From assembly GCF_019977295.1 (NCBI RefSeq), contig NZ_AP024651.1:2666001-2730000 (forward strand): DNA of 64,000 nucleotides. Direction: 5' to 3'. This document shows positions 8,492-18,600 of this stretch, piece by piece. Positions within the stretch are counted from its first letter, which is position 1, and every line of letters begins with the position of its first letter. Source of the stretch: Arthrobacter sp. StoSoilB20. GTDB lineage: Bacteria > Actinomycetota > Actinomycetes > Actinomycetales > Micrococcaceae. The notes beneath the pieces were generated by a model. The model was not told the origin of the DNA. It saw only the letters and a program-made list of their open reading frames with translations, and ran no database searches. The translations under genes were made by a program, and so were the position numbers.

Positions 8492-10582
8492 TCAGAGAAC
8501 GTCTACGCCGTCGAGCCGCAATTGCACCGGACCGGACGTGCGCTTGGCGGCGTTGGCTGCCTTTAAGGCCCGCATGGCCCGGGTGGTTTCCGCGGCGTCG
8601 GCATATGGAATGAAGTACAGCGTCCTGACCTCGGCCTCGGCGGCAGCAGCTGGGGATTGGCTGCCGCTGAACAGCTGCACCGGGGCCGGCCCTGCACTGC
8701 GGAGCTTGGTTCCCGGGGAAGCGCCGGTGTCGAATGCTTCGGCAAAATGCGCGACGTCGGCCCTGGCACCGGTCACGGAGGCCACCCTGACAGCCGGTGG
8801 TAGCTGAAGTTCCTTACGCAGTGCCAATTCCCTGGAAGCGAAACCGGGCGCATCCCACCGCAGCAACGCCCCGGTGGCTGCTGTGTCATCAGCGGTGATG
8901 ACCACAAGGCCTCCCTCACGGGCCGGCTTTACCAAGGCAGCGGCATTGAACCACCGCCGGACGGTGTCCTCGCCGGCCCTGAGGTTTTCCCTTCGGAGCA
9001 GCGAATTGCCATCCAGCAGCAAGGCGGCAGCATAGCCATGGGGTGCGATGGGTTCGGCGCCCACAGTTGCCACCACCAAGGCAGGGGCGTCGGGCACGGT
9101 TGCCTTGATGTGCTCACCGGAGGACGTCACCACAGCCTTGCCGGGGAAGGCGCGCCCCAGTTCCTCCGCAGTCCGCATGACACCCGTAGCTCCCTTCCGC
9201 AGCCGGGTTCCATTGCAGTGGGTGCACCGCCATTGGGGAGCCGGAGTGGAACACCACTTGCAAGCCGGTATTGCGGTGCCGCTGGATATTGCCAGTGGGC
9301 CCTGGCAGGCGTTGCAGCGTGCCAATTCGCGGCAGGTCTCACAGACCAGGGAGGGAGCGTATCCGGCCCTCGCTACCTGTACCAGGACCGGTCCGCGCTC
9401 CAAGGCCTCTTTTGCCGCACGCCAGGCAGCACCTGGCAAACGGGCGATCCTTGCCAGGGGATCGCGTTCCTGCTCAAAACTGTCAGCGGTGTTCAGGACC
9501 CGGGGAACTATGGATCGGGCAACCGTCCGGGGCGCTTCAATCGGCACCGCCCACTGCATTTCCACCAGCCGCTGGAGTTCGGTGCTGCGGCTGTGCGAGG
9601 CCATCAGGCACGCCGCGTTCGCCTGCTCGGCGCGCAGCAGCAGGACCTCCCGGGTGTGCGCGTAGGGAGCCCGTTGTTCAATGTGGAGGTCGTCGCCGTC
9701 GTCCCAGCAGACCACCAGCCCAAGATCCTGGACGGGTGCGTAGGCAGCCGAACGGGTTCCAACAGCAACACCGGCGGAGCCGCTCAAGAGCCGGAGAAAA
9801 TTCCTGTACCGGGGCGTCTGGCCGTCATCGGCAGCCAGCCGCGCGATGTCGCTTGACGGCAGGACCTTGGCCAAGGCATTTTCCAGTTGTTCAAGGTCGC
9901 GGTAGTCGGGCACAACCACCACTGCGCCACGCCCCGAGGACCTGACAGTGGCCACGGCGGAGGCCACCAGGGCCGGCCAGCCACCTGGACCGAAACCCTG
10001 GAGTGCAGTGAGGACAGCCTTCGGTGAACCACCACCGGCCAGGTGTTGCAGATAGGACGGACCGTTGGAGTAGTTGGCCCAGGCCCGCGCATCGGTCAAT
10101 GGCTTCAGCTCAGCGACCCCGGAAGCCAGTTCTCCTGCCAGCAGTTCCTTCTCCACTTTGGCAACGCGTGGCGGGATGGCGGTGCGCAGGACATCGCTCA
10201 GCGTTCCGGCGTATCGGGCAGCAACGGTACTGGCCAGTTCCGAGACCGCGGGCGTCAGTACAGCTACCGGTGAAACCACTTTGTGCAAAGTGCTGAGGGG
10301 CCCCGCAGCGTCCGAGTCTGCCCGCCGTTCCAGGATGTAGCCGTTGAGTTCCTGGCCGTTGAACTTGACCTTCACACGGACCCCCGGTGAAGCATCTTCG
10401 CTCAGCTCTGCTGGAACGCTGTAATCGAAGGGCCGGTCCAAGTGGGGCAATGACGACTCAAGGATCACCCTTGCCACAGGATTTTCCGCTGCAAGTGGCG
10501 GCCCGTTGACCGGTGCACGGTCCGGAAAACCCTGCAACAACGAGGGTTGAAGCAGCGAGGACTGGGCTTCGTGTCCTGCCAT
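8492..10582 (-). CDS. priA: PriA-like replication restart protein (N prime), helicase-degenerate
   Basis: Replication restart protein, 696 residues. An N-terminal 3-prime-DNA-binding domain (about 30-130: RPFDYSVPAEL, GVRVKVKFNG) is followed by a helicase-like core. The zinc-binding region has eight cysteines (CETCRELARCNAC, then CKWC and CTHC). The Walker A site is absent (GFGPGGWPALVAS where GSGKT is expected) and the DEEH box is replaced by WDDGDDL. This is the usual state in actinobacteria, where the protein is thought to lack helicase activity. The start is ATG 10582, 8 nt after GGGAGG. Downstream of metK, as in related genomes. Confidence 0.9.
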   Translation of the reverse strand: MAGHEAQSSLLQPSLLQGFPDRAPVNGPPLAAENPVARVILESSLPHLDRPFDYSVPAELSEDASPGVRVKVKFNGQELNGYILERRADSDAAGPLSTLHKVVSPVAVLTPAVSELASTVAARYAGTLSDVLRTAIPPRVAKVEKELLAGELASGVAELKPLTDARAWANYSNGPSYLQHLAGGGSPKAVLTALQGFGPGGWPALVASAVATVRSSGRGAVVVVPDYRDLEQLENALAKVLPSSDIARLAADDGQTPRYRNFLRLLSGSAGVAVGTRSAAYAPVQDLGLVVCWDDGDDLHIEQRAPYAHTREVLLLRAEQANAACLMASHSRSTELQRLVEMQWAVPIEAPRTVARSIVPRVLNTADSFEQERDPLARIARLPGAAWRAAKEALERGPVLVQVARAGYAPSLVCETCRELARCNACQGPLAISSGTAIPACKWCSTPAPQWRCTHCNGTRLRKGATGVMRTAEELGRAFPGKAVVTSSGEHIKATVPDAPALVVATVGAEPIAPHGYAAALLLDGNSLLRRENLRAGEDTVRRWFNAAALVKPAREGGLVVITADDTAATGALLRWDAPGFASRELALRKELQLPPAVRVASVTGARADVAHFAEAFDTGASPGTKLRSAGPAPVQLFSGSQSPAAAAEAEVRTLYFIPYADAAETTRAMRALKAANAAKRTSGPVQLRLDGVDVL

Positions 10583-10611
10583 TGATTTCACCTCCCGCTC
10601 CTGGACGGAGT

Positions 10612-10665
10612 ATTAACCCTGGATGCCCAATTAACCCTGGATGCCCAATTAACCCTGAATGCCCG
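10612..10665. repeat. three tandem 18-bp repeats upstream of priA
   Basis: Copies are at 10612-10629 and 10630-10647 (identical, ATTAACCCTGGATGCCCA) and 10648-10665 (two changes). They fill the space between the metK terminator and the priA ribosome-binding site, so they probably lie in the priA promoter/leader. Function unknown. Confidence 0.8.
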
Positions 10666-10691
10666 CAGCGGGAATGACCCGCTGCGGGCAT
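10659..10691 (-). terminator. hairpin downstream of metK
   Basis: Perfect 14-bp stem (10659-10672 with 10678-10691) and a 5-nt loop, about 90 nt after the metK stop. The GC-rich stem is followed on the minus strand by TTCAGGGTTAA, not a strong U tract. Probable terminator of the mihF-gmk-rpoZ-coaBC-metK unit. Confidence 0.65.
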
Positions 10692-10778
10692 CTCTCTGGC
10701 ACCAGCCAACCACAGGCCACTGACAAAACTGCAACATCCTGGATTGATGCGTCCGGCGACGGACGATCCTCCAAGGAA

Positions 10779-12008
10779 TCAGGCGTTGAAGTATTCCTTC
10801 AAGTCCGCCACACGATCCAGCCGCTCCCAGGTAAAGTCCGGCTCCTCGCGACCGAAGTGCCCATGGGCTGCTGTCCTGGCGTAGATGGGCCGCTTCAGGT
10901 CGAGTGCATCGATGATCGCACGGGGACGCAGGTCAAAGAGTTCGTTGATCGCTTCGCTGATGCGTGCCGGATCCACGGTCTCCGTGCCGAAGGTTTCGAC
11001 GTAGGTTCCCACCGGACGTGCTTGCCCGATGGCGTACGCGATCTGGATTTCGGCACGCTTGGCAAGTCCGGCTGCCACGACGTTCTTGGCAACCCATCGC
11101 ATGGCATAGGCAGCTGAACGGTCAACCTTGGACGGATCCTTGCCGGAGAAAGCTCCGCCACCGTGGCGGGAGAACCCACCATAGGTGTCCACAATGATCT
11201 TGCGACCGGTGAGGCCGGCGTCGCCGACAGGGCCGCCAATGACGAACGCGCCGGCAGGGTTCAGGATGTTCGCCGTCCGCGAGAGATCCAGGTTTGATGC
11301 CGCCAGCACGGGCTCGATGACGTAGCTGGCGAGATCTGCCCGAAGCTGCTCCAGGCTGGCTTCCTCGGCGTGCTGGCTGGAGATGACCACGGTTTCAACC
11401 GAAACCGGACGGTCGCCGTCGTATCCTACGGTGACCTGCGTCTTCCCATCCGGGCGGAGGTACGCCAACTCGCCGTTCTTGCGGACTTCAGTCAGCCGCT
11501 CCGACAAACGGTGCGCAAGCCAGATGGGGGTGGGCATGTAGGAGGCCGTTTCATCACTGGCGTAGCCGAACATGATGCCCTGGTCCCCTGCGCCCTGGAG
11601 GTCGTAGTCGTCCTCCTGGCGGCCTTCACGGGCCTCCAGCGAATTGAAGACTCCACCGGCGATGTCGTTGGACTGTTGGCCAATGGATACCGAGACACCA
11701 CAGCGCGCGCCGTCGAAGCCATTCGCCGATGAGTCATAACCGATACCAAGGATGGTCTCGCGGACAATCTGGGGAATCTCGACGTAAGCGTCAGTCGTGA
11801 CTTCACCGGCCACATGCACCAAGCCCGTAGTGGCCATGGTTTCAACGGCCACACGGGACTCGGGATCGGCAGCCAGGAGCGCATCAAGGATGGCATCACT
11901 GATCTGGTCGCAGATTTTGTCCGGGTGCCCTTCGGTAACCGACTCTGAAGTGAAGAGCCGGAGCTTGGACGGGGTGCCATGGTGTTCATGGTGCAGCGGT
12001 AAAGTCAC
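10779..12008 (-). CDS. metK: S-adenosylmethionine synthetase MetK
   Basis: Converts methionine and ATP to S-adenosylmethionine in the cytoplasm. The 409-residue length is normal. Family signatures are seen: [16 protein letters not shown] near 28, the [12 protein letters not shown] hexapeptide region near 136, and the [20 protein letters not shown] loop near 280. The start is a GTG with AAGGTGG just upstream. It follows coaBC by 76 nt on the same strand, within the conserved gmk-rpoZ-coaBC-metK order. I looked for a SAM riboswitch in the short upstream gap and saw none. Confidence 0.97.
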   Translation of the reverse strand: MTLPLHHEHHGTPSKLRLFTSESVTEGHPDKICDQISDAILDALLAADPESRVAVETMATTGLVHVAGEVTTDAYVEIPQIVRETILGIGYDSSANGFDGARCGVSVSIGQQSNDIAGGVFNSLEAREGRQEDDYDLQGAGDQGIMFGYASDETASYMPTPIWLAHRLSERLTEVRKNGELAYLRPDGKTQVTVGYDGDRPVSVETVVISSQHAEEASLEQLRADLASYVIEPVLAASNLDLSRTANILNPAGAFVIGGPVGDAGLTGRKIIVDTYGGFSRHGGGAFSGKDPSKVDRSAAYAMRWVAKNVVAAGLAKRAEIQIAYAIGQARPVGTYVETFGTETVDPARISEAINELFDLRPRAIIDALDLKRPIYARTAAHGHFGREEPDFTWERLDRVADLKEYFNA

Positions 12009-12084
12009 TCGACCACCTTACTGGGTTGCGGGACAGCGGTTTCTGCCGTGTGTCCCTTTGCTAAGAATCCGGGTGTGGGCTCGG

Positions 12085-13335
12085 TTACAACGCCGGGTAG
12101 ACACGCGTGAGCTCGACGCCCACCCGATCAACCACAGCAGCGGCCACGTCAGCCTTGGAGCCGGCGACCGACTGCGGTTCGGCCCCGTGACCGGAGAGGA
12201 CCACCACGGAATTGTCATCCTGGCCGAACACGCGGCCTATGCCCACCTGATTAACCACCAGGAGGTCGCAGCCTTTGCGCTTGAGTTTGGCCGTTGCGTG
12301 CTCCAGGACGTCGCCTTGGGCATCGCCGGTCTCAGCCGCGAAACCAACGATCAGCTGACGTCCGCCCTCGGCGTTCCGCCGCTCCACGAGCTCCTGCAGG
12401 ATGTCCGGGTTGCGTACCAGCCGCACAACGGGCGCGTCCTCGCCGTCGACCTTTTTGATCTTGGTGTCCGAGACCTCTGCCGGACGGAAATCCGCTACGG
12501 CGGCAGCCATGATGACGACGTCGGAACCAACTGCCGCTTTCAATGCTGCCTCGCGCAGCTCCAAGGCTGATTCAACGCGGACAAGCTCGACGCCGGCAGG
12601 CGGCTCGACGTCCATATGCGCGGCAAGGAACCGAACCGTTGCACCGGCAGCCAAAGCAGCCGAAGCAAGGGCAGCTCCCTGCTTGCCGGAGGAACGGTTG
12701 CCCAGGAAGCGGACAGGGTCCAGCGCCTCCCGAGTGCCGCCGGCGGAGATCGTTACGGTCCGGCCAGCCAAGGGCAGCTCCGCCGAAGTCAACAAAGTCT
12801 CTGCGGCCGGGGCATCGACCAATGCCATGGCCGCAGCAAAAATTGCCTCGGGCTCCGGCAGGCGGCCAGGACCCGAGTCGGATCCCGTGAGACGGCCGGA
12901 AGCAGGCTCCAGGACTGTCACCCCACGGCGCCGCAATGTTTCGACGTTTCCCTGGGTAGCGGCATGCAGCCACATTTCCGTGTGCATCGCCGGGGCGAAA
13001 AGAACCGGCCCGTGTGCCATGAGCAGGGTGTTGGTGAGGAGGTCGCCCGCTTGTCCTGTTGCGGCTTTGGCAAGCAGGTCCGCTGTAGCGGGCGCAACCA
13101 CGATCAGGTCGGCTTCATGGCCCAAACGCACATGGTTGACCTTCTCGACGTCATCGAAGACGCTGTTGCTCACGGGGTTCCCCGAGAGGGCTTCCCACGT
13201 GGCCACGCCAACAAACCGGGTGGCAGCTTCCGTGGGGATGACCGTGACCCTGTGGCCGGCTTCAGTAAAAAGCCGGAGGAGCGATGCAACCTTGTAGGCT
13301 GCTATCCCTCCCCCGACTCCGAGGACTATGCGCAC
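12085..13335 (-). CDS. coaBC: bifunctional phosphopantothenoylcysteine decarboxylase/ligase CoaBC (Dfp)
   Basis: Two consecutive steps of coenzyme A synthesis, CTP-dependent coupling of 4-phosphopantothenate to cysteine and FMN-dependent decarboxylation. The N-terminal flavoprotein CoaC domain (about 1-185) starts with GVGGGIAAYK and has APAMHTEMW, the actinobacterial form of the PAMNxxM motif. The C-terminal CoaB domain (about 190-416) shows GGTREALDPVRFLGNRSSGK and the KIKK loop with RNPDIL. 416 residues. The GTG start has GGAGG 4 nt upstream. It sits between rpoZ and metK, probably cotranscribed. Confidence 0.96.
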   Translation of the reverse strand: MRIVLGVGGGIAAYKVASLLRLFTEAGHRVTVIPTEAATRFVGVATWEALSGNPVSNSVFDDVEKVNHVRLGHEADLIVVAPATADLLAKAATGQAGDLLTNTLLMAHGPVLFAPAMHTEMWLHAATQGNVETLRRRGVTVLEPASGRLTGSDSGPGRLPEPEAIFAAAMALVDAPAAETLLTSAELPLAGRTVTISAGGTREALDPVRFLGNRSSGKQGAALASAALAAGATVRFLAAHMDVEPPAGVELVRVESALELREAALKAAVGSDVVIMAAAVADFRPAEVSDTKIKKVDGEDAPVVRLVRNPDILQELVERRNAEGGRQLIVGFAAETGDAQGDVLEHATAKLKRKGCDLLVVNQVGIGRVFGQDDNSVVVLSGHGAEPQSVAGSKADVAAAVVDRVGVELTRVYPAL

Positions 13336-13361
13336 GTGACCTCCGTCAACAGGCAGCCTGT

Positions 13362-13622
13362 TTATTCTGCGGGCTCGATCGGTGTGGACACCAAAAGGCC
13401 TTCGTTGATCTCGCGCAGGGCGATCGAGAGCGACTTCTCGTTCAGCTTGGTGTCAACCAGGGGGCCGACGTACTCGAAAAGGCCCTCGTGGAGCTGTGCG
13501 TAGTAGGCGTTGATCTGACGGGCGCGCTTGGCGCCGAAGATGACCAGGCCGTACTTGGAATCAGCAGCCTCAAGCAGCGAATCGATCGGCGGGTTGATGA
13601 TGCCTTCAAGGTTCGTGGACAC
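13362..13622 (-). CDS. rpoZ: RNA polymerase omega subunit RpoZ
   Basis: Small subunit (86 residues) that assists assembly and stability of RNA polymerase by clamping beta-prime. It has the omega core [19 protein letters not shown] and the conserved helix [10 protein letters not shown]. The GTG start is preceded by GGAGA. It lies between gmk and coaBC, the usual actinobacterial position (compare gmk-rpoZ-dfp in mycobacteria). Confidence 0.95.
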   Translation of the reverse strand: MSTNLEGIINPPIDSLLEAADSKYGLVIFGAKRARQINAYYAQLHEGLFEYVGPLVDTKLNEKSLSIALREINEGLLVSTPIEPAE

Positions 13623-13661
13623 GAATTCTCCAAATTTTAGCGGGCCAACAAATGCAAGCGC

Positions 13662-14234
13662 TTAGCGCTGGTGCGGGGTAAGCCCCATGAGTGAAACAAG
13701 CTCGTCCGCTGCCCGGCGAACGTCGTCATTGATGACGGTGTGGTCAAACTCCGGTTCAGCAGCAAGTTCCAGTTTAGCGGTTTCCAGCCTGCGCTGCTGT
13801 TCCTCGGGAGTTTCCGTGCCGCGGCCCACCAGGCGGCGGACCATTTCGTCCCAGGTGGGCGGAGCCAGGAACACGAAATTGGCGTCCGGAACGGCCTCCT
13901 TGACCTGGCGCGCGCCTTGGAGGTCAATCTCCAGAAGGACCGACTTTCCTTCGGCAATTGCTGCGTTGACGGTGCTGCGAAGGGTCCCGTAGCGGTTCTG
14001 CCCGTGGACCACGGCCCACTCCAGCAGCTCACCATCGGCCACCAGGGAATCAAACTCCTCGGCGGATTTGAAGAAGTAGTGGACGCCATCCTGCTCACCC
14101 GGACGTGCAGCCCGCGTGGTTGCCGAGACGGAGAGCCAGACCTCTGGATAGTTGTCCCTGATGTAGGTGGAAACGGTTCCCTTGCCAACGGCAGTGGGGC
14201 CTGCAAGGACAGTCAGTCCGGGTTTCTTGCTCAC
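13662..14234 (-). CDS. gmk: guanylate kinase
   Basis: Phosphorylates GMP to GDP with ATP. 190 residues with the P-loop GPTAVGKGT at 12-20, the GMP-binding segment [21 protein letters not shown] and the [12 protein letters not shown] strand. The start is GTG with GAAGGA upstream. It follows mihF by about 21 nt and precedes rpoZ. GMP kinase and omega are commonly linked. Confidence 0.96.
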   Translation of the reverse strand: MSKKPGLTVLAGPTAVGKGTVSTYIRDNYPEVWLSVSATTRAARPGEQDGVHYFFKSAEEFDSLVADGELLEWAVVHGQNRYGTLRSTVNAAIAEGKSVLLEIDLQGARQVKEAVPDANFVFLAPPTWDEMVRRLVGRGTETPEEQQRRLETAKLELAAEPEFDHTVINDDVRRAADELVSLMGLTPHQR

Positions 14235-14255
14235 GGATTCCTTCGGGGAGATGCG

Positions 14256-14582
14256 TCATACGCTTTGCTGGGTATCCATAAAATCTACCAGCGCCCGGGC
14301 CTGGTGAATTCCCAGGCCCCTGATGCGGCGGGACCCGGCGATGCCAATCTCCGCCATGATCCCCGCCGCCCGGACCGGACCGATGCCCGGCAGGGCCTCC
14401 AGGAGTTCCACCACACGCATGCGGGCGATCGCCTCGTCCGTAGTGCCGGAGGAGATCAACTCCGCGATACTCACCTCGCCGCGCTTAAGCCTTTCCTTGG
14501 CGGCGGCACGGACTGCCCTCGCCTTGGCCGCCTTCTCCAGCGCATCGGAACGCTCCTGTGGTGTCAGCTCTTTAAGGCCCAC
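14256..14582 (-). CDS. mihF: integration host factor, actinobacterial type (mIHF)
   Basis: Nucleoid-associated DNA-bending protein of 108 residues, unrelated in fold to E. coli IHF and found in actinobacteria. An N-terminal basic helix region (KAAKARAVRAAAKERLKRGE) is followed by the DNA-binding helix-two-turn-helix around LEALPGIGPVRAAGIMAEIG and RRIRGLGIHQARALV. I chose GTG 14582, which has AGGGG 7 nt upstream; in-frame TTG codons at 14606 and 14588 are alternatives. It heads the gmk-rpoZ-coaBC-metK unit. A CRP-like palindrome lies 26-41 nt upstream. Confidence 0.93.
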   Translation of the reverse strand: MGLKELTPQERSDALEKAAKARAVRAAAKERLKRGEVSIAELISSGTTDEAIARMRVVELLEALPGIGPVRAAGIMAEIGIAGSRRIRGLGIHQARALVDFMDTQQSV

Positions 14583-14607
14583 TGCCAAACCCCTGTCAGA
14601 TCGCAAT

Positions 14608-14623
14608 TGTGATCCAGATCACG
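14608..14623. promoter_or_regulatory. CRP-like palindrome upstream of mihF
   Basis: TGTGATCCAGATCACG contains the perfect palindrome GTGATC-CA-GATCAC and matches the CRP/GlxR consensus TGTGA-N6-TCACA at all but the last position. It falls between the candidate mihF promoter and the mihF start, a position that suggests repression. The regulator is inferred. Confidence 0.5.
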
Positions 14624-14636
14624 CGGACTGATCCTG

Positions 14637-14665
14637 AACCTACCGGCAGGGGCGCTGTTGCGCAA
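14637..14665 (-). promoter_or_regulatory. candidate mihF promoter
   Basis: On the minus strand TTGCGC (about 14660-14665) is followed after 17 nt by TAGGTT (14637-14642), which fits the actinobacterial TANNNT -10 form. Transcription would start near 14630, about 48 nt before the mihF start. Confidence 0.4.
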
Positions 14666-14675
14666 TGAGTTGAAT

Positions 14676-14737
14676 CAACGCGGGGTCACTTATGGCCCTT
14701 TCAGGAGCCTGAAGGGGCCACAAGTGACCCCGCGTTG
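14676..14737. repeat. 62-bp near-perfect palindrome after pyrF
   Basis: Two 30-nt arms (14676-14705 and 14708-14737) pair with only two non-Watson-Crick positions, both of G.U type on one strand; the centre is AG. It begins 3 nt past the pyrF stop, so it can end the pyr operon transcript. Its size and symmetry also suit a REP-like dispersed element. Confidence 0.85.
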
Positions 14738-14740
14738 GCC

Positions 14741-15613
14741 TCAGGAGCGGAGATCCCTCAGGGTCGCTTCGGTGGCCGCACGCAGGCCTTCCACGGTGGG
14801 ACCCGCGGCCAGGATGCCCCGGCTGGACGTAGCAAGGACCGTGGGATATGCGGCTCCGAACGTGGCTCGAAGGTCAGCAGGGGTGGCACCCTGGGCGCCA
14901 AGCCCGGGAGCCAGGATCGCCCCGCGGACCTGTCCAAGATCGATACCCAGGTCATCCAAGGCAGAGCCGATGGTTGCCCCCACTACCAGTCCAACCGAAC
15001 CAAGGGCCCCGCTGTAACGCTGATTCTCGACGCCGGCCGCCAAGGCAATCCTGCGGGCAACTGACTCGCTTCCGCCAACATGCTGGACGGACTTCCCCTC
15101 AGTGTTGGACGTCAAAGCCAGGACGAACACTCCCCTGCCGTACTGCGCAGCAAGATCCAACGCAGGGCGCAATGACTCAAAGCCAAGGTAAGGGCTCAGT
15201 GTCACTGAGTCAGCGGCCAAGGATGAACCATCACGAAGCCAGGCATCGGCATACGCGGCCATGGTGGAACCAATATCCCCGCGCTTGGCGTCAGCGATAC
15301 TGAGTACCCCTGCCTCCGCGGATGCAGCCAAGGTGCGTTCAAGGACCGCCATTCCGGCGGAACCGTGACGCTCATAGAGCGCCACTTGCGGCTTGACCGC
15401 GGCAGCGAGGGAAGACACCGCCTCCACCACCGTCAGCGAAAAACGCTCCAGCCCTGCGGCGTCGTCGTTCAATCCCCAGTCGGCCAACAGCTGCGGGTGC
15501 GGATCAATTCCGACGCAGAGCGGGCCACGGGAAGCCATGGCCGCAGCCAGCCGGGAGCCAAAGGACTCCCGGGCCGGCTGCTGACCCTGCTGGGGTGAAG
15601 CAGACTCAGGCAT
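14741..15613 (-). CDS. pyrF: orotidine 5-prime-phosphate decarboxylase PyrF
   Basis: Last step of UMP synthesis, decarboxylation of OMP. 290 residues, the longer class found in actinobacteria and myxobacteria. The catalytic lysine motif [13 protein letters not shown] is present, along with [11 protein letters not shown] and the phosphate-binding [12 protein letters not shown]. The start is ATG 15613, which overlaps the carB stop by 8 nt and gives a normal N-terminus (MPESASPQQ); the open frame further upstream lies inside carB. Last gene of the pyr operon. Confidence 0.95.
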   Translation of the reverse strand: MPESASPQQGQQPARESFGSRLAAAMASRGPLCVGIDPHPQLLADWGLNDDAAGLERFSLTVVEAVSSLAAAVKPQVALYERHGSAGMAVLERTLAASAEAGVLSIADAKRGDIGSTMAAYADAWLRDGSSLAADSVTLSPYLGFESLRPALDLAAQYGRGVFVLALTSNTEGKSVQHVGGSESVARRIALAAGVENQRYSGALGSVGLVVGATIGSALDDLGIDLGQVRGAILAPGLGAQGATPADLRATFGAAYPTVLATSSRGILAAGPTVEGLRAATEATLRDLRS

Positions 15614-18600
15614 TGGCTGCTTCCATTGCTGCGGAGAGGTTGGCGGCATGCTCCTGCAGGCTGGTCACCGACCATTCGTAGGTCCGCAGTGCCTCGATGG
15701 CCTGCACCGCGGCGTTGAACTCAGCCACGGTGGTGATGCAGGGGATGCCGATGGACGTTGCTGCTGCCCGGAGTTCGTATCCATCGCTGCGGGCTTCGCC
15801 ACCCGAGGGGGTGTTGAAGACCATGTCGATCTCACCGGCGATCACGAGGTCGGCAATGGTGCCCTCGCCCTCGGCGCTGCTGCCTTCGGCCACCTTGCGG
15901 ACCGGAGTGGCCTGGATGCCGTTGCGGCGCAGGACATCAGCAGTGCCACCGGTGGAGACGATCTCGAAACCGAGGTCCGAGAGGCGCTTGACGCCCATGA
16001 TGACCGAACGCTTGTCACGGTTGGCCACCGAAACGAAGATCTTGCCTTCGGTGGGCAGCGCGTTGTTCGCGGCAGCCTGGCTCTTGGCGAAAGCGGTATC
16101 GAAGTGCTTGTCGATGCCCATGACTTCACCGGTGGAACGCATTTCCGGGCCGAGGAGGGAGTCCACAACCTTGCCTTCGGGCGTACGGAAGCGGCTGAAC
16201 GGCAGCACAGCTTCCTTCACGGCAACCGGTGCATCCAACGGCAAGGTGGAGCCGTCACCGGTTTCCGGCAGCATCTTGTAGGCGCCGCGGAGCTGGTTGA
16301 TGGTCACGCCGGTGCCGATCAGGGCTGCCGCCTTGGCCATCTGCACACCCGTTGCCTTGGAGACGAAGGGGACCGTGCGGGAAGCACGCGGGTTGGCTTC
16401 GAGCACGTACAGGACGTCTGAGGCCAGCGCGAACTGGATGTTGATCAGGCCACGGACGCCCACGCCTTCGGCAATGGCCCGGGTTGCGGTGCGCACGCGC
16501 TCGATCACGTTGTTGCCCAGGGTGATCGGGGGAAGGACGCACGCGGAGTCGCCGGAGTGGATACCGGCTTCTTCGATGTGTTCCATGATGCCGCCGAGGT
16601 ACATGTCAGTGCCGTCGAAGAGCGCGTCAACGTCGATTTCGACGGCGTCCTCGAGGAAGCGGTCGATCAGCACGGGGTGGTCCGGCGTGATTTCCGTGGC
16701 GTTGGCGATGTAGCGGGAAAGGTTGGCTTCGTCATAGACGATCTCCATGCCGCGGCCGCCCAGTACGTAGGACGGACGGACCAGGACCGGGTAGCCGATT
16801 TCATCGGCAATCTTCTTCGCGTCCTCGAAGGAAACGGCAGTGCCGTTCTTCGGGGAGGTCAATCCGGCCTCGTCCAATACGCGGGCGAACGCGCCGCGGT
16901 GCTCTGCGAGGTCGATGGCTTCGGGCGAAGTCCCGAGGATGGGGACGCCGGCGTCGGCGAGCTGCTGCGCCAGCTTCAGCGGAGTCTGGCCACCGAGCTG
17001 GACGAACACGCCCATGACGCCACCGGTGCGCTCTTCGGCGGCGATGACTTCAAGGACGTCCTCAAGGGTCAACGGCTCAAAGTAGAGGCGGGTGGAGACA
17101 TCGTAGTCGGTGGAGACGGTCTCAGGGTTGCAGTTGACCATCACGGTCTCATAGCCGGCCTTGCGCAGCGCCATGGACGCATGGACGCAGGAGTAGTCAA
17201 ACTCGATGCCCTGGCCGATGCGGTTCGGTCCCGAGCCCAGGATGATGACCGAGGGCTTGGCGTGCAGGCCTACTTCGTCTTCCTCGTCGTAGGAGGAGTA
17301 GTGGTACGGGGTGTAGGCAGCGAACTCAGCGGCGCAGGTATCCACGGTCTTGTAGACCGGACGAATGCCCAGGGCCTGGCGGACGCCGCGGACCACGGCC
17401 TCGTTGTTGTGCGTCAAGGCACCGATCTGCTCGTCGGAGAAACCGTGGCGTTTGGCGTTGCGCAGCATTTCCTCGGTCAGCACACCGGCCTTGCGGATTT
17501 CCTGGGCGGTCTCATTGAGCAACTGCAACTGGTCCAGGAACCAGGGATCGATCTTGGTTGCTTCGAAGACGTCCTCGATGCTCGCCCCGCCCAGCAATGC
17601 GCGCTGGACCTGGTGAAGGCGCTCAGTGGTGGGCCGCTTGGCCTTCTCCAGGAGCTCGGCCACTTCGTATTCAGGTACTGAACTGAAGTCCAGCTGCGAG
17701 CCCTTCTGTTCCAGGGAGCGCAGGGCCTTCTGCAGTGCCTCGGTGAAGTTGCGGCCCATCGCCATGGCTTCGCCAACAGACTTCATGGTGGTGGTCAGGG
17801 TGTTGTCGGCAGCCGGGAACTTCTCGAAGGCGAAGCGCGGAACCTTGACCACTACGTAGTCCAGGGTCGGCTCGAACGAAGCCGGGGTCTTCTGGGTGAT
17901 GTCGTTGGGGATCTCATCCAGGGTGTAACCAAGGGACAGCTTGGTAGCGATCTTGGCGATGGCGAATCCCGTGGCCTTCGATGCCAGCGCGGACGACCGC
18001 GAAACACGCGGGTTCATTTCGATGACCACTACGCGGCCCGTAGCGGGGTCGATGGCAAACTGGATGTTGCAGCCGCCGGTGTCCACGCCGACTTCGCGGA
18101 TGACGGCGATGGAAACATCGCGCAGCTTCTGGTACTCGCGGTCCGTGAGGGTCAGAGCCGGTGCAACAGTGATGGAGTCACCGGTGTGGACACCTACGGG
18201 ATCGAAGTTCTCGATGGAGCAGACAACAACGACGTTGTCGTTCTTGTCGCGCATCATTTCCAGCTCGTATTCCTTCCAGCCAAGGATGCTCTCTTCGAGC
18301 AGGACCTCGGTGGTGGGGCTGTACTGGAGGCCCTGGCCGACGATGCGGCGGAGGTCGTCCTCGTTGTAAGCCAAGCCTGAGCCCAAGCCACCCATGGTGA
18401 AGGACGGGCGGACCACCATGGGGTAGCCAAGATCCTCGGCAGCAGCGAAGGCCTCATCCATGGTGTGGATGATGTGGCTGCGGGCAGACTCTGCACCACA
18501 ACGCTCCACCACGCCCTTGAACTTCTCCCGGTCTTCGCCGAGCTCAATGGCGGCAATGTTGGCCCCGATGAGTTCCACGTTGTACTTCTCCAGTACGCCG

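Noticed and set aside
12009-12084. Possible SAM riboswitch before metK
   Set aside because: The gap is only 76 nt and shows no multi-stem junction or known SAM-aptamer core.
16557-17681. 374-codon plus-strand frame opposite carB
   Set aside because: Antisense to a highly conserved gene; composition artefact.
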